Source: an uncultured Collinsella sp. (GTDB taxonomy: Bacteria; Actinomycetota; Coriobacteriia; Coriobacteriales; Coriobacteriaceae). From it: a stretch of DNA of 10,876 nucleotides. Of this stretch, positions 1-7,800 are shown in pieces. The notes beneath the pieces are model-generated. The model made no database searches. It was not told the DNA's origin and worked only from the letters and a program-made list of their open reading frames with translations. Location of the stretch: assembly GCA_902464035.1 (NCBI GenBank), contig CABQHT010000062.1:1-10876 (forward strand). The letters are read 5' to 3'. Within the stretch, counting starts at the first letter, position 1. Each line of letters opens with the position of its first letter. A program made the translations under genes and the position numbers.

Positions 1-308
1 ACCGCGCGATTCCCGTGGACGTGTACGCGCCCGGGTGCGCCATTCGCCCCGAGACCGTGATCGACGCCATTGTTGAGGCGTGCGGCATCCTGGACCAGAA
101 GGAGGCTGTGATGCGCGCCGGCGGCGATCCGCTTACCGTGGGCGGTGCCGCAACCTGGGACGGTGGCGTTGAGCTGGGCGAGGACGGGTTTGTGGCTGCT
201 GCGGGGGCCGGGGTTGACGATGCGCCCGCGGCTGGCGACGCGGTCGTCAGGCCCGCCGCTGCTGACAGCGCTGCCGTCGAGCCCGCCGCTGCAAAGGAGG
301 CCGAGTAA
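1..308 (+). CDS. echC: Ech-type hydrogenase small subunit (NuoB/EchC-like), 3' end only
   Basis: This is the C-terminal end of a complex I 20-kDa (NuoB/HycG/EchC) family protein. Translating from base 3 gives RAIPVDVYAPGCAIRPETVI, which matches the conserved end of this family: P-V-D-V-Y, then a PGC motif whose Cys ligates the proximal [4Fe-4S] cluster, then R-P-E. In the family this subunit passes electrons between the ferredoxin-like subunit and the Ni-Fe site. The ATG at 15 is internal to the conserved block, so the true start is left of the window. After the family core (about base 105) come some 65 residues rich in Ala, Gly and acidic residues, an unusual tail. The stop TAA (306-308) overlaps the next gene's ATG by one base, so the genes are translationally coupled. 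Assignment to Ech rather than another group 4 hydrogenase rests on the following genes. Confidence 0.85.
   Translation, partial: RAIPVDVYAPGCAIRPETVIDAIVEACGILDQKEAVMRAGGDPLTVGGAATWDGGVELGEDGFVAAAGAGVDDAPAAGDAVVRPAAADSAAVEPAAAKEAE
293..300 (+). promoter_or_regulatory. Strong ribosome binding site for the EchD-like gene
   Basis: AAAGGAGG lies 7 bases before the ATG at 308, inside the last codons of the upstream gene. It fixes the start of the NuoC/EchD-like gene and, with the TAATG overlap, suggests coupled translation. Confidence 0.8.
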
Positions 309-1024
309 TGCAAAAGGCAATCTATACCACCGTCGGGATCGACGAGCTCCTGTCGCATGTCCAGGCGCTCAAGGGTGCCGGCGCGCGCTTTGTGCAAATG
401 CACGCCGAGCGCAACGTCGACGACGGCTCGTATCGCTTGGTCTATACGTTTATCAACGTTCGTGCTGCTCAGGAACATATTGCGCAGGACGGCAGCTATG
501 CGATCGAGAATCTGGTGGTTGAGGGCATCGACCAGTACCAGGAGATTCCGTCCATCAGCTCGTATTACCCCGCGGTGTTCCCGTTTGAAAATGAGGCCCA
601 CGACCTGTTTGGTCTTGCCATTACCGATATGCAGATCGACTTTAAGGGCTTTTTCTACCAGGTCTCGACCGCTGAACCCATGAGCGTGATCACGCCCGAG
701 GTGAAGGCTGCGCGCGAGAAGGCCATGAAGGTTCGCGCCGCTGCCGAGGCCAAGGCGCGCAAGGCCGCTGCCGAGAAGGCTGCCGCGGCTGCGGCTGCTG
801 CAGGGGAGGGCGTTGCGGGCGCCGGCGATGCCGCGGGCGCCGCTGCTCAGCCCGCTGCGGCTGCCGGCTCCGATACTCAGCACGATGAGGCTGCTGCGAA
901 GGCCGCGCTCAAGGCCGCCGAGATGGAGGCAAAGCTCGCCGCCATGGATCCCGAGAAAGCGGCCAAGGTCCGCGCGGCGCTTGCCGCCAAGGCCGCCCGC
1001 GACAAGCAGAAAGAGGAGGCGTAA
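308..1024 (+). CDS. echD: Ech-type hydrogenase subunit, NuoC 30-kDa family (EchD-like), with long Ala/Lys-rich tail
   Basis: The 238-residue product belongs to the complex I 30-kDa subunit family (NuoC/HycE-N/EchD). Residues 1-125 hold the fold: a beta-rich N-terminus and the signature around 91-102 (FPFENEAHDLFG), corresponding to the E-x-E-x-x-D-[LM]-[FY]-G block of NuoC proteins. In the complex this peripheral subunit contacts the small and large catalytic subunits on the cytoplasmic side. The family core ends near residue 130. The remaining roughly 108 residues are almost only Ala, Lys, Glu, Arg and Gly, probably helical or disordered, and are not part of the usual EchD, which is about 120 residues. 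The gene overlaps its upstream neighbour by one base and is followed five bases later by the large-subunit gene. The tail could bind within the complex or to the membrane surface; this is inference. Confidence 0.85.
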   Translation: MQKAIYTTVGIDELLSHVQALKGAGARFVQMHAERNVDDGSYRLVYTFINVRAAQEHIAQDGSYAIENLVVEGIDQYQEIPSISSYYPAVFPFENEAHDLFGLAITDMQIDFKGFFYQVSTAEPMSVITPEVKAAREKAMKVRAAAEAKARKAAAEKAAAAAAAAGEGVAGAGDAAGAAAQPAAAAGSDTQHDEAAAKAALKAAEMEAKLAAMDPEKAAKVRAALAAKAARDKQKEEA

Positions 1025-1029
1025 GGTCC

Positions 1030-2118
1030 ATGGCACATCGCTCCGTTATTCCGTTTGGCCCGCAGCACCCGGTGCTGCCCGAGCCGCTTCATCTGGACCT
1101 GGTGATCGAGGACGATCGCGTCATCGAGGCAATTCCGCAGATCGGCTTTGTGCACCGCGGGCTCGAGAAGCTCACCGAAAAGCGCGACATGCATCAGTTT
1201 GGCTACATCGCCGAGCGCATCTGCGGCATTTGCGCCGTGGGTCACAGCTGCGGCTATGCCAGCGCCTGCGAGCGCATGCTCGACATCGAGGTGCCCGGCC
1301 GCGTGCAGTATATTCGCACCATTCTGCACGAGCTTTCGCGCATCCACTCGCATCTGCTGTGGCTGGGCCTGCTCGCCGATGCCTTTGGCTTCGAGGCACT
1401 GTTCTATCGGTCGTGGACCCTGCGCGAGCAGATTCTCAAGATCTTTGAGAGCACTTGCGGCGGCCGCGTGATTCTGTCGATTAACGAGATCGGCGGCGTT
1501 AAGCATGACATTGAGGATTCCGAGCTGGCGGGCATTGTCCAGACACTCGATGCCATGCGTCCCGACTACGAGGCCCTGGTGCATACGTTTTTGGACGACG
1601 ACAGCTGCGGCGAGCGTCTGCATGGCGTGGGCGTGATCAGCAAGAAGGACGCGCTGGAGCTTTCGATGGTCGGCCCGTTTGGGCGCGCCTCGGGCGTGGA
1701 CTATGACGTGCGCATGTTTGGCGACGGCGCCTATGCGGATCTGGCTGCGTTTGAGCCAATTGTCGCTACCGATGGCGACTGCTATGCCCGCTGTCAGGTG
1801 CGTTGCGCCGAGGTCACGCAGGCTATGGACATCATCAAGGAGCTAGTGGGCAAGATTCCGCACGACGGGATCGGCGGGCGCACCAAGCTCACGCCGGCCG
1901 ACGGCGCGCGTGGCGAGGTTGTGATTGAGCAGCCGCGTGGCGAGGCGTATTACTATGTGCGCGGCAACGGCACCAAGAACCTGGACCGCTTCCGCGTGCG
2001 CACGCCGACGTCGCAGAACCTGGCGGGTCTGACACATGCGCTGCAGGGCGTGCTCCTTGCCAACGTGCCCATGATTATCCTGACCATCGACCCCTGCATT
2101 AGCTGCACGGAAAGGTAG
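1030..2118 (+). CDS. echE: [NiFe] hydrogenase catalytic large subunit, group 4 (EchE-like)
   Basis: The 362-residue product is a [NiFe] hydrogenase large subunit related to NuoD/EchE/CooH. The L1 motif is intact at residues 63-72 (R63-I-C65-G-I-C68-A-V-G-H72). The L2 motif is intact at 354-362 (D-P-C356-I-S-C359-T-E-R). These four cysteines are the ligands of the Ni-Fe(CN)2CO site, so the protein should be a true hydrogenase and not only a complex I-like subunit. The protein stops right after L2, at the Arg, so it lacks the C-terminal peptide that maturation proteases remove from most [NiFe] hydrogenases. This feature is known for CooH- and EchE-type subunits. The SD is GAGGAGG at 1013-1019, 10 bases before the ATG. 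Expected reaction: reversible 2H+ + 2e- to H2, electrons from reduced ferredoxin, coupled to ion translocation through membrane subunits outside the window. Confidence 0.93.
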   Translation: MAHRSVIPFGPQHPVLPEPLHLDLVIEDDRVIEAIPQIGFVHRGLEKLTEKRDMHQFGYIAERICGICAVGHSCGYASACERMLDIEVPGRVQYIRTILHELSRIHSHLLWLGLLADAFGFEALFYRSWTLREQILKIFESTCGGRVILSINEIGGVKHDIEDSELAGIVQTLDAMRPDYEALVHTFLDDDSCGERLHGVGVISKKDALELSMVGPFGRASGVDYDVRMFGDGAYADLAAFEPIVATDGDCYARCQVRCAEVTQAMDIIKELVGKIPHDGIGGRTKLTPADGARGEVVIEQPRGEAYYYVRGNGTKNLDRFRVRTPTSQNLAGLTHALQGVLLANVPMIILTIDPCISCTER

Positions 2119-2125
2119 GCGCGGC

Positions 2126-2467
2126 ATGAGTTTGCTGACATTTGCCAAGACGGCCTTGGGTTCTATGGTCAAGCAGCCGGTCACGGTGTGCTATCCGCAG
2201 GAGAAGCTCGCGGCACCCGAGCGCTTGCGCGGGCATATCGTCAACGACATGAACGTGTGCATTTGCTGTGGCATGTGCGCGCGTCGCTGTCCGGCGGGCG
2301 CGCTCGCGGTCGATCGCAAGGGCGGAACGTGGTCGATCGATCCCTATGCCTGCGTGGTGTGCGGTGAGTGCATCGAAAGCTGCCCCAAGCATTGTCTGAC
2401 CATGGACACCGCCCGCACTCCAGTTGCGGCGGATAAGACTCCCACGGTAGAAACCAAACCGGAGTAG
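2126..2467 (+). CDS. echF: Two-cluster [4Fe-4S] ferredoxin subunit of Ech-type hydrogenase (EchF-like)
   Basis: The 113-residue protein has two classical bacterial ferredoxin cluster motifs. The first is C45-x2-C48-x2-C51-x3-C55-P, with an extra Cys at 47. The second is C76-x2-C79-x2-C82-x3-C86-P, with an extra Cys at 90. About 40 residues precede the first motif, as in EchF/NuoI-like subunits, and a 20-residue polar, Thr/Pro/Lys-rich tail follows the second. It would bring electrons from soluble ferredoxin to the EchC-like small subunit. The ATG is 7 bases after the stop of the large-subunit gene, and AAAGG/TAGG sequence overlapping that stop can serve as SD. It is the last gene of the operon in the window: nothing is coded on this strand for the next 490 bases, and GC-rich hairpins follow directly. 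Confidence 0.9.
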   Translation: MSLLTFAKTALGSMVKQPVTVCYPQEKLAAPERLRGHIVNDMNVCICCGMCARRCPAGALAVDRKGGTWSIDPYACVVCGECIESCPKHCLTMDTARTPVAADKTPTVETKPE

Positions 2468-2468
2468 C

Positions 2469-2508
2469 TCTGGAATGGGGCTGGCATTGCGCTGGAATGG
2501 GGGCCGGC
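2469..2508 (+). repeat. Short imperfect direct repeat just after the EchF-like gene
   Basis: CTGGAATGGGGCTGGC at 2469-2484 recurs as CTGGAATGGGGGCCGGC at 2492-2508, differing by one inserted G and a T/C change. The second copy forms the left arm of the hairpin at 2500-2533. The repeat is non-coding, and its function is not evident. Confidence 0.5.
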
Positions 2509-2552
2509 GGGACAAAAATGCCCCACCGGCCCCGCGCTTAAACGCGCGGTGG
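2500..2552 (+). terminator. GC-rich hairpins after the hydrogenase operon, possible terminator
   Basis: A stem of GGGGCCGGCGGG (2500-2511) pairs with CCCACCGGCCCC (2522-2533) around the 10-base loop ACAAAAATGC, with one mismatch. An overlapping alternative hairpin uses CCACCG (2523-2528) with CGGTGG (2547-2552), with an inner CGCGC/GCGCG stem. The two cannot form at once. No U-tract follows either stem, so intrinsic termination is uncertain. The position 32 bases after the last hydrogenase stop makes an operon end plausible. Confidence 0.45.
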
Positions 2553-2564
2553 AACCGTCGCGAA

Positions 2565-2718
2565 CAAAACTATGCCGGATTACTACGATAAATCGCCTAC
2601 CCCCAACCACACCGCATTTGGCAAAATCAAAACCGCAGGTAGACGGCTTGCGGTTTTGCGAAAGAGTCACGTGTGGTTGGAGACCTCATTTTTATCGTAG
2701 TAATCCAGCACAGTTTTG
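2565..2718. repeat. 154-bp nested inverted repeat (MITE-like or structured-RNA element)
   Basis: The outer arms are 28 bases each (2565-2592 and 2691-2718), complementary except at two positions. They begin CAAAACT and end AGTTTTG. Inside, CCAACCACAC (2603-2612) pairs perfectly with GTGTGGTTGG (2671-2680). Innermost, CAAAACCGCA (2628-2637) pairs perfectly with TGCGGTTTTG (2649-2658) around an 11-base loop. The whole element folds into one long interrupted hairpin without coding capacity. This fits a non-autonomous mobile repeat (MITE/REP-like), a processed RNA hairpin, or less likely an invertible segment. No clear target-site duplication is visible at its ends. It lies about 240 bases upstream of the surface-protein start. 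Confidence 0.75.
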
Positions 2719-2825
2719 AAATGGCACCATATCCGTAACAGCCCCTGATCCCCCAAGGACGGAGGAAAGTGGGTCATTTTTGCCTGATGGCTCCGAGTCG
2801 CACCCGTTTTCCTGCGAAAACGCCG

Positions 2826-2939
2826 TGTCTCAACTTTGGTGAGACATTTGTCTCACGCCCAAAACCGAATCTGGAACATGTGTTACCTGCCCTAATTGTG
2901 TCTCATTCCGTAACTTTAGGCTGATGCAAGGTCTGAGAC
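2826..2939 (+). promoter_or_regulatory. Cluster of TGTCTCA/TGAGACA half-sites with an 18-bp palindrome, probable operator region
   Basis: Upstream of the surface-protein gene, TGTCTCA occurs at 2826-2832, 2849-2855 and 2899-2905, and its complement TGAGACA at 2840-2846. The middle copies form GTGAGACATTTGTCTCAC (2839-2856), a palindrome with perfect 8-base arms and a 2-base centre. A further small palindrome GTCTGAGAC lies at 2931-2939, just before the SD. Such repetition of one heptamer in a promoter region is typical of a dimeric regulator with several sites. I could not identify the regulator family, and no convincing -35/-10 pair was found. Confidence 0.55.
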
Positions 2940-2944
2940 CGCGA

Positions 2945-2952
2945 GAAGGGAG
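2945..2952 (+). promoter_or_regulatory. Ribosome binding site of the surface-protein gene
   Basis: GAAGGGAG ends 5 bases before the ATG at 2958. This supports that start, which is also directly followed by a signal peptide. Confidence 0.7.
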
Positions 2953-2957
2953 ACGCG

Positions 2958-4886
2958 ATGAGTAAGTACACGAGGGGTCTCTTGGCGGTGATACTTGCCG
3001 TAGTGCTTGTGTTGCCGGCTGCAGCATTTGCCATGCTGCCCGAGGCCAACGCCAGGTCCAGCACGGGAATGGACGGACCGACAGTGAGCGGACCGACGGT
3101 CGTCGACCCCGATACCAGCGGACGCTGGGAAAAATGGGCGGCCGGCCACAGCGGCAATAAGGTGACGACTCAAAACGTCGGTCGAATCTGGACCGACAAA
3201 ACGGTTGAGGCAACCGGAGAAAACGAAGAGTCGGACTTCTTGACCACGCTTTCGGCGATGTCCTCGACGTCCAATTCAACCGTGACGGTCACCACGCCGC
3301 TCGATATCGTGATGGTGCTGGATGCCTCTGGCTCGATGGATGATCCTATGGGTGGCGGAGATCGCACCAAGCGTATCGATGCGCTCAAGAGCGCTGCCAA
3401 CAGCTTTATCGATACTATCGCCAAGCAAAACGAGAGTATCGAGGGTGTCGATAGGCAACATAGGGTTGCCATTGTTAAGTTCGCGGGCGATAAGTCCAAC
3501 GATATCGGCAACGATACGTATCGTGACAAAGGGTACGTCTACAATAACACGCAGGTTATGAAGGACCTGATTGATTGTTCCGGCAGCAACGTGAAAGCTC
3601 TTAAGGATACAATTGCCGGTATTAAACCCGCCGGTGCCACACGTGCCGATTATGGTCTGGAGCTGGCTAAGGACAGGACTTCTGGTCGCAAAGACGCCAA
3701 GAAGATTATTGTCTTCTTTACTGATGGTACGCCAACGAGTCAAAGTGAATTCAATTCTAAAGTCGCTAACGCTGCCGTGACGGCTGCCAAGGACATGAAG
3801 GACGCCAAGGCCACCGTTTATACCATTGGCATCTTTAACGGTGCGAATCCCAGCGCCGTCGTCCAAGACTCGCAGACAAGTAAAGAGAACAAATTCATGC
3901 AGGCCGTGTCGAGCAACTACCCCAATGCTACGGCATGGAACACTCACGGCACGCGTGCGGAAAACTCCGATTTCTACAAGTCGGCGACCAATGCCGAAGA
4001 GCTCAAGAAGGTCTTCGACGACATCTCACAGGCCATTACGTCGGAGCCGCCTTATCCGACCGAAATCCATAAGGGCTACGACGAGACCAAGTCCGGCTAC
4101 ATCACGTTTACCGACGAGCTGGGCGACTTTATGCAGGTCGACGGATTTACCGAAGTCGTCATCAACGGCACGCCGTTTACCAAGGTGAGCAAGGCGATCA
4201 ACAAAGAGACCAATACCGACACCTACGAGTTCACCGACAAGGCAAAAGACCTGCTTATCACCGTACAGCGTGCCGGCGATGATAATCCCCAGAAGGGCGA
4301 TATCGTAACGGTTAACATTCCTGCGTCGTTGATTCCGCTGAGCCACTTTAAGACCGTAGACGGCAAGCTTTCGGTCGACAGCGTTAAGCCCATCCAGGTG
4401 AAGTATGCCTCGAGCGTGAAGAGTGTTGCGCTTGACAACCTATTTACGCCTGAGAAGGTCACGGGGCTCAAGGCTTACATCGAAAAGAATACGACCGTTG
4501 CCGACGATGACAGCAAGACCGTGAGCTTCTACGCAAACAAGTGGAAGGCCGGTGCGTTGGGTGATACGGTTGCGAACTTTGAGCCGGCCGATACCAACCG
4601 CTACTACTATTTCCAGAAGCAGACGCCCATTTACACGGATGAGGAATGCACGAAGCCGGCAAAGGGCTCGCTGACTGCTGACGGTAAGTATTACTACAAG
4701 GATGAGTTTGAGGAGCAGGGCGAGAACGGCGAGGCCAAGTCCGCGATCGATGTCATCGCATTCAAGGGCGGCGACGCTGCGAAGTTCGACGGCGCTATTG
4801 TTCGCGACGATAAGAGCGGCAACCTGTCGTTTAGCATCGGAACCGCGCCTGGCATTTATCGACGAGCTCCACACCACCAAGGATAG
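2958..4886 (+). CDS. N-terminal part of the surface protein: signal peptide and VWA domain
   Basis: The frame codes 642 residues. Residues 1-25 form a signal peptide (K3, R6, hydrophobic 8-24, Ala-rich cleavage region). A VWA (von Willebrand A) domain runs from about 114 to 360. Its MIDAS is complete in sequence: D122-A-S124-G-S126 at the end of a hydrophobic strand, T228 in GATRAD, and D256 in FFTDG. Such domains bind a divalent metal and often a host or matrix ligand, as in pilus tip adhesins of Gram-positive bacteria. Residues 362-629 form a beta-rich region usually seen after this VWA type, including a YYYFQKQTPIYTDEE stretch. Residues 630-642 come from the wrong frame and end at TAG 4884-4886. 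If expressed as is, the product would be secreted and released, since no sortase signal is present. Codons in the VWA core look AT-richer than in the repeats. Confidence 0.8.
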   Translation: MSKYTRGLLAVILAVVLVLPAAAFAMLPEANARSSTGMDGPTVSGPTVVDPDTSGRWEKWAAGHSGNKVTTQNVGRIWTDKTVEATGENEESDFLTTLSAMSSTSNSTVTVTTPLDIVMVLDASGSMDDPMGGGDRTKRIDALKSAANSFIDTIAKQNESIEGVDRQHRVAIVKFAGDKSNDIGNDTYRDKGYVYNNTQVMKDLIDCSGSNVKALKDTIAGIKPAGATRADYGLELAKDRTSGRKDAKKIIVFFTDGTPTSQSEFNSKVANAAVTAAKDMKDAKATVYTIGIFNGANPSAVVQDSQTSKENKFMQAVSSNYPNATAWNTHGTRAENSDFYKSATNAEELKKVFDDISQAITSEPPYPTEIHKGYDETKSGYITFTDELGDFMQVDGFTEVVINGTPFTKVSKAINKETNTDTYEFTDKAKDLLITVQRAGDDNPQKGDIVTVNIPASLIPLSHFKTVDGKLSVDSVKPIQVKYASSVKSVALDNLFTPEKVTGLKAYIEKNTTVADDDSKTVSFYANKWKAGALGDTVANFEPADTNRYYYFQKQTPIYTDEECTKPAKGSLTADGKYYYKDEFEEQGENGEAKSAIDVIAFKGGDAAKFDGAIVRDDKSGNLSFSIGTAPGIYRRAPHHQG

Positions 4887-7800
4887 CGTGGGCGGCAACA
4901 ACACCCATACCGCCTCCGATGTTCTCAATCCCAAGTGGAACAACACGTCCGCCAAGGTGACCGCGACGCATGTCAATTCCTACCTGGGCAACAACGGCAA
5001 GATCAGCTATAAGTACGACATGACGCCGACGACGGTGGACACCAAGGCCGACTTCGGCCTGACCAAGGTGCTCGAGGGCCGCGCCTGGACGAAAGAGGAC
5101 GCGTTTGAGTTTGAGCTGACGTCCGAGAACAACGCCCCGATGCCCGAGTCCGCGACTGAGCCCGTGACTGTGTCCGTGACCAATGACGATCCGAATGAGG
5201 TCAAGGCGGCCATTAACTTCGGCACGATCGAATACAAGGCACCTGGCACGTATGTCTACAAGGTCAGCGAGAAGAACGCTGGGACCACGGTTGACGGCGT
5301 TGCCTACAGCAAGAACGTCGCGAAGATCACCGTGACGGTGACGCCCAACAAGAAGGGCGAGCTCAGCGCTGACGTGAAGGTGACTTCGGGCAAGACCGAG
5401 TTCAAGAACACCTACACTGCGAAACCTGTTGAGTCCAGTGTCACCGACAAGATTGCCGTGACCAAGTCCCTGACCGGGCGCGACTTGGCGGCCGGCGAGT
5501 TCAGCTTTGAGCTCCGCGAGCTCAAGGGCGAGGACTCTGAGCTTATCGAGACCGTCAAGAATGACGCCAACGGTAACGTTACGTTCAAGGCCATCAAGTA
5601 CACCGAGATCGGTCAGCACACCTACACGCTGCGCGAGGTCAAGGGCAATGCCGGCGGTGTCACCTACGACGAAAACTTCTACATCATCGTGACGACCATC
5701 AGCGATAACGGCAAGGGCCAGCTGGTGGCCACGCACAAGCTGAAGGGCGCCGAGGACGTCAAGAGTATCAAGTTCAAGAACGCCTACACCGCGAATGCTG
5801 CCGAGGCATCGCTTGCGGGCATCAAGAACCTGCAGTTCGCCGACGGTCTGACCCCGGCCGACATCAACGGCAAGTTCACCTTTACCGTGACCGGTGAAGA
5901 GGGCGCACCCATGCCCGCGAACGCGAGCGTGACCAATGATGCCAAGGGCAAGGTCGACTTTGGCAAGATTACCTTTACGCTCGACGACCTTAACAGGGCT
6001 CTGGGCGAGAAGTCCGAGAAGCGCGAGCACACCTTTACCTACACCGTGACCGAGTCCGGTAAGGTTGCCGGCGTGACCAACGACGCCAAGCTGTCGCGCG
6101 AGGTTTCCTTCACCGTGACCGATGACAGCAAGGGCAATCTGAGGGTGTCCCGCAAGCCGGATGGCAACGCAGCCTTTACGTTCACCAATACCTATAGCGT
6201 GACGCCTGTCGAGACGAGCGTCACCGACCAGATCACCGCGACCAAGTTCCTGACCGGCCGCGACATGGCTGAGGGCGAGTTCTCCTTCGAGCTCGTCGAG
6301 GGCGAGGGCAAGGACGCCAAGGTCGTCGCCACCGGCAAGAACGCCGCCGATGGCAAGATCACGATGAGCACCATCGAGTACACCAAGGCCGGAACGCACG
6401 CCTACACGCTGCGCGAGGTCAAGGACAACGCCGGCGGGATCACCTACAGCGATGCCAAGTTCAACATCGAGACCACCATCACGGACAACGGCGACGGTAC
6501 GCTCAGCGCCACGCATGTTCTGAAGGACGTTAAGGAAGCAACTTTCGAGAACACCTACAGCGTGACCCCGCTCGACACAGAGCTCGACTTTGGCCTGAGC
6601 AAGGCCATTGACGGCCGCGACTGGACGGATGGGGACGAGTTCAGCTTTACCATCACCGCCCCCGAAGGCGCCCCGCTGCCCGATCCCGCAACCGTAACCG
6701 TGAGTAATAAGGACGCGAAGGACGGCATCGCCGCCATCAAGTTCGGCAAGATCCACTACACGGCTGCCGGAACCTACAAGTACGAGATTCGCGAGAACGC
6801 GGGCAACGCGGCAGGCATGACGTATGACGGACATGTCGCGACCGCCGAAGTGACCGTGACTGATAACGGCAAGGGCGTCCTGACCGCCAACGTCACCAAG
6901 AAGGAAAGCGGCCGCTTCACCAACACGTACCGCACTGAGCTCGATTACGCCGCGGCCGGCGGCCTTAAGCTTAGCAAGGCCCTCTCCGGACGTCCCATGA
7001 CCGAGGGCCAGTTCACCTTTACCGTGACGCCCGCTGACGCGGCTTCTGCCAACGCGCTCGGCCTGCACGAGGGTGCCAACGTGTACAAGTCCCCTGCAGC
7101 GACAGAGGGAACCGTCGGCCTGATCGACATTCTGGCCGGCAAGGAGGTCAAGTTTACGCAGGCTGACGCCGGCAAGACCTTCAAATACACCGTGGCCGAG
7201 ACGAACGACCACAAGCCCGGTTACACCTACGACGATGCTGTCCGTACCGTGACGATCGCTGTCACCGACGATGGTGCCGGTACGATTACCGCTACGACGA
7301 CCGTCTCCGGCGGTCCCGAGGGCACGCACGAGACGATCCACAAGAGCGGCGAGAACAAGGTTGAGAGCGCTCTGGTCCCGTTCAAAAACAGCTATAGCGC
7401 ATCGACCGATGCGCACGGTGGTGACGTTGCTCAGATCGTTGCCACCAAGACCCTGACCGGTCGTCCGATGGCCGACGGCGAGTTCTACTTCGGCATCGCC
7501 TATGCGGGCGAGACGGAAGCCATCGAGGGTACGTGCGTTACCAACGTTAACGGCCAAGTGAGTTTTGGTGCCCTGCATTACACGACCGAGATGCTCGCCG
7601 ACCTGGTAAACGCCAACCGCGCCATCCGTACCGACACGGATGCCAAGCTTGCATGGACCATCAACTACACGGCCTTCGAGTACACGTCTCCGCTCGCAGC
7701 AAAGGGCATTACCGCCGCAAAGCCGAGCTTTAGCTTTAAGGTCATCGTCGTCGATAACGGTGACGGGACTCTGACGGCGACGCCCGCCTACGACGGAATT

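Noticed and set aside
15..308. ATG at 15 as the start of a small 97-residue protein
   Set aside because: The ATG is inside the conserved NuoB-type block, with family sequence already present before it.
877..1623. Long minus-strand frame opposite the EchD and EchE genes
   Set aside because: It is antisense to well-conserved hydrogenase motifs and has no recognisable domain of its own.
2870..2916. CTGGAA (2871-2876) with TAATTG (2893-2898), or TAACTT (2911-2916), as a sigma-70-type promoter
   Set aside because: The matches to consensus hexamers are poor and no pairing has both good boxes and good spacing, so no promoter is called.
4836..4886. Programmed ribosomal frameshifting at the split
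   Set aside because: No slippery heptamer, no stop codon at the shift site and no internal SD next to it were seen. A two-base indel explains the data more simply, though I cannot exclude it.
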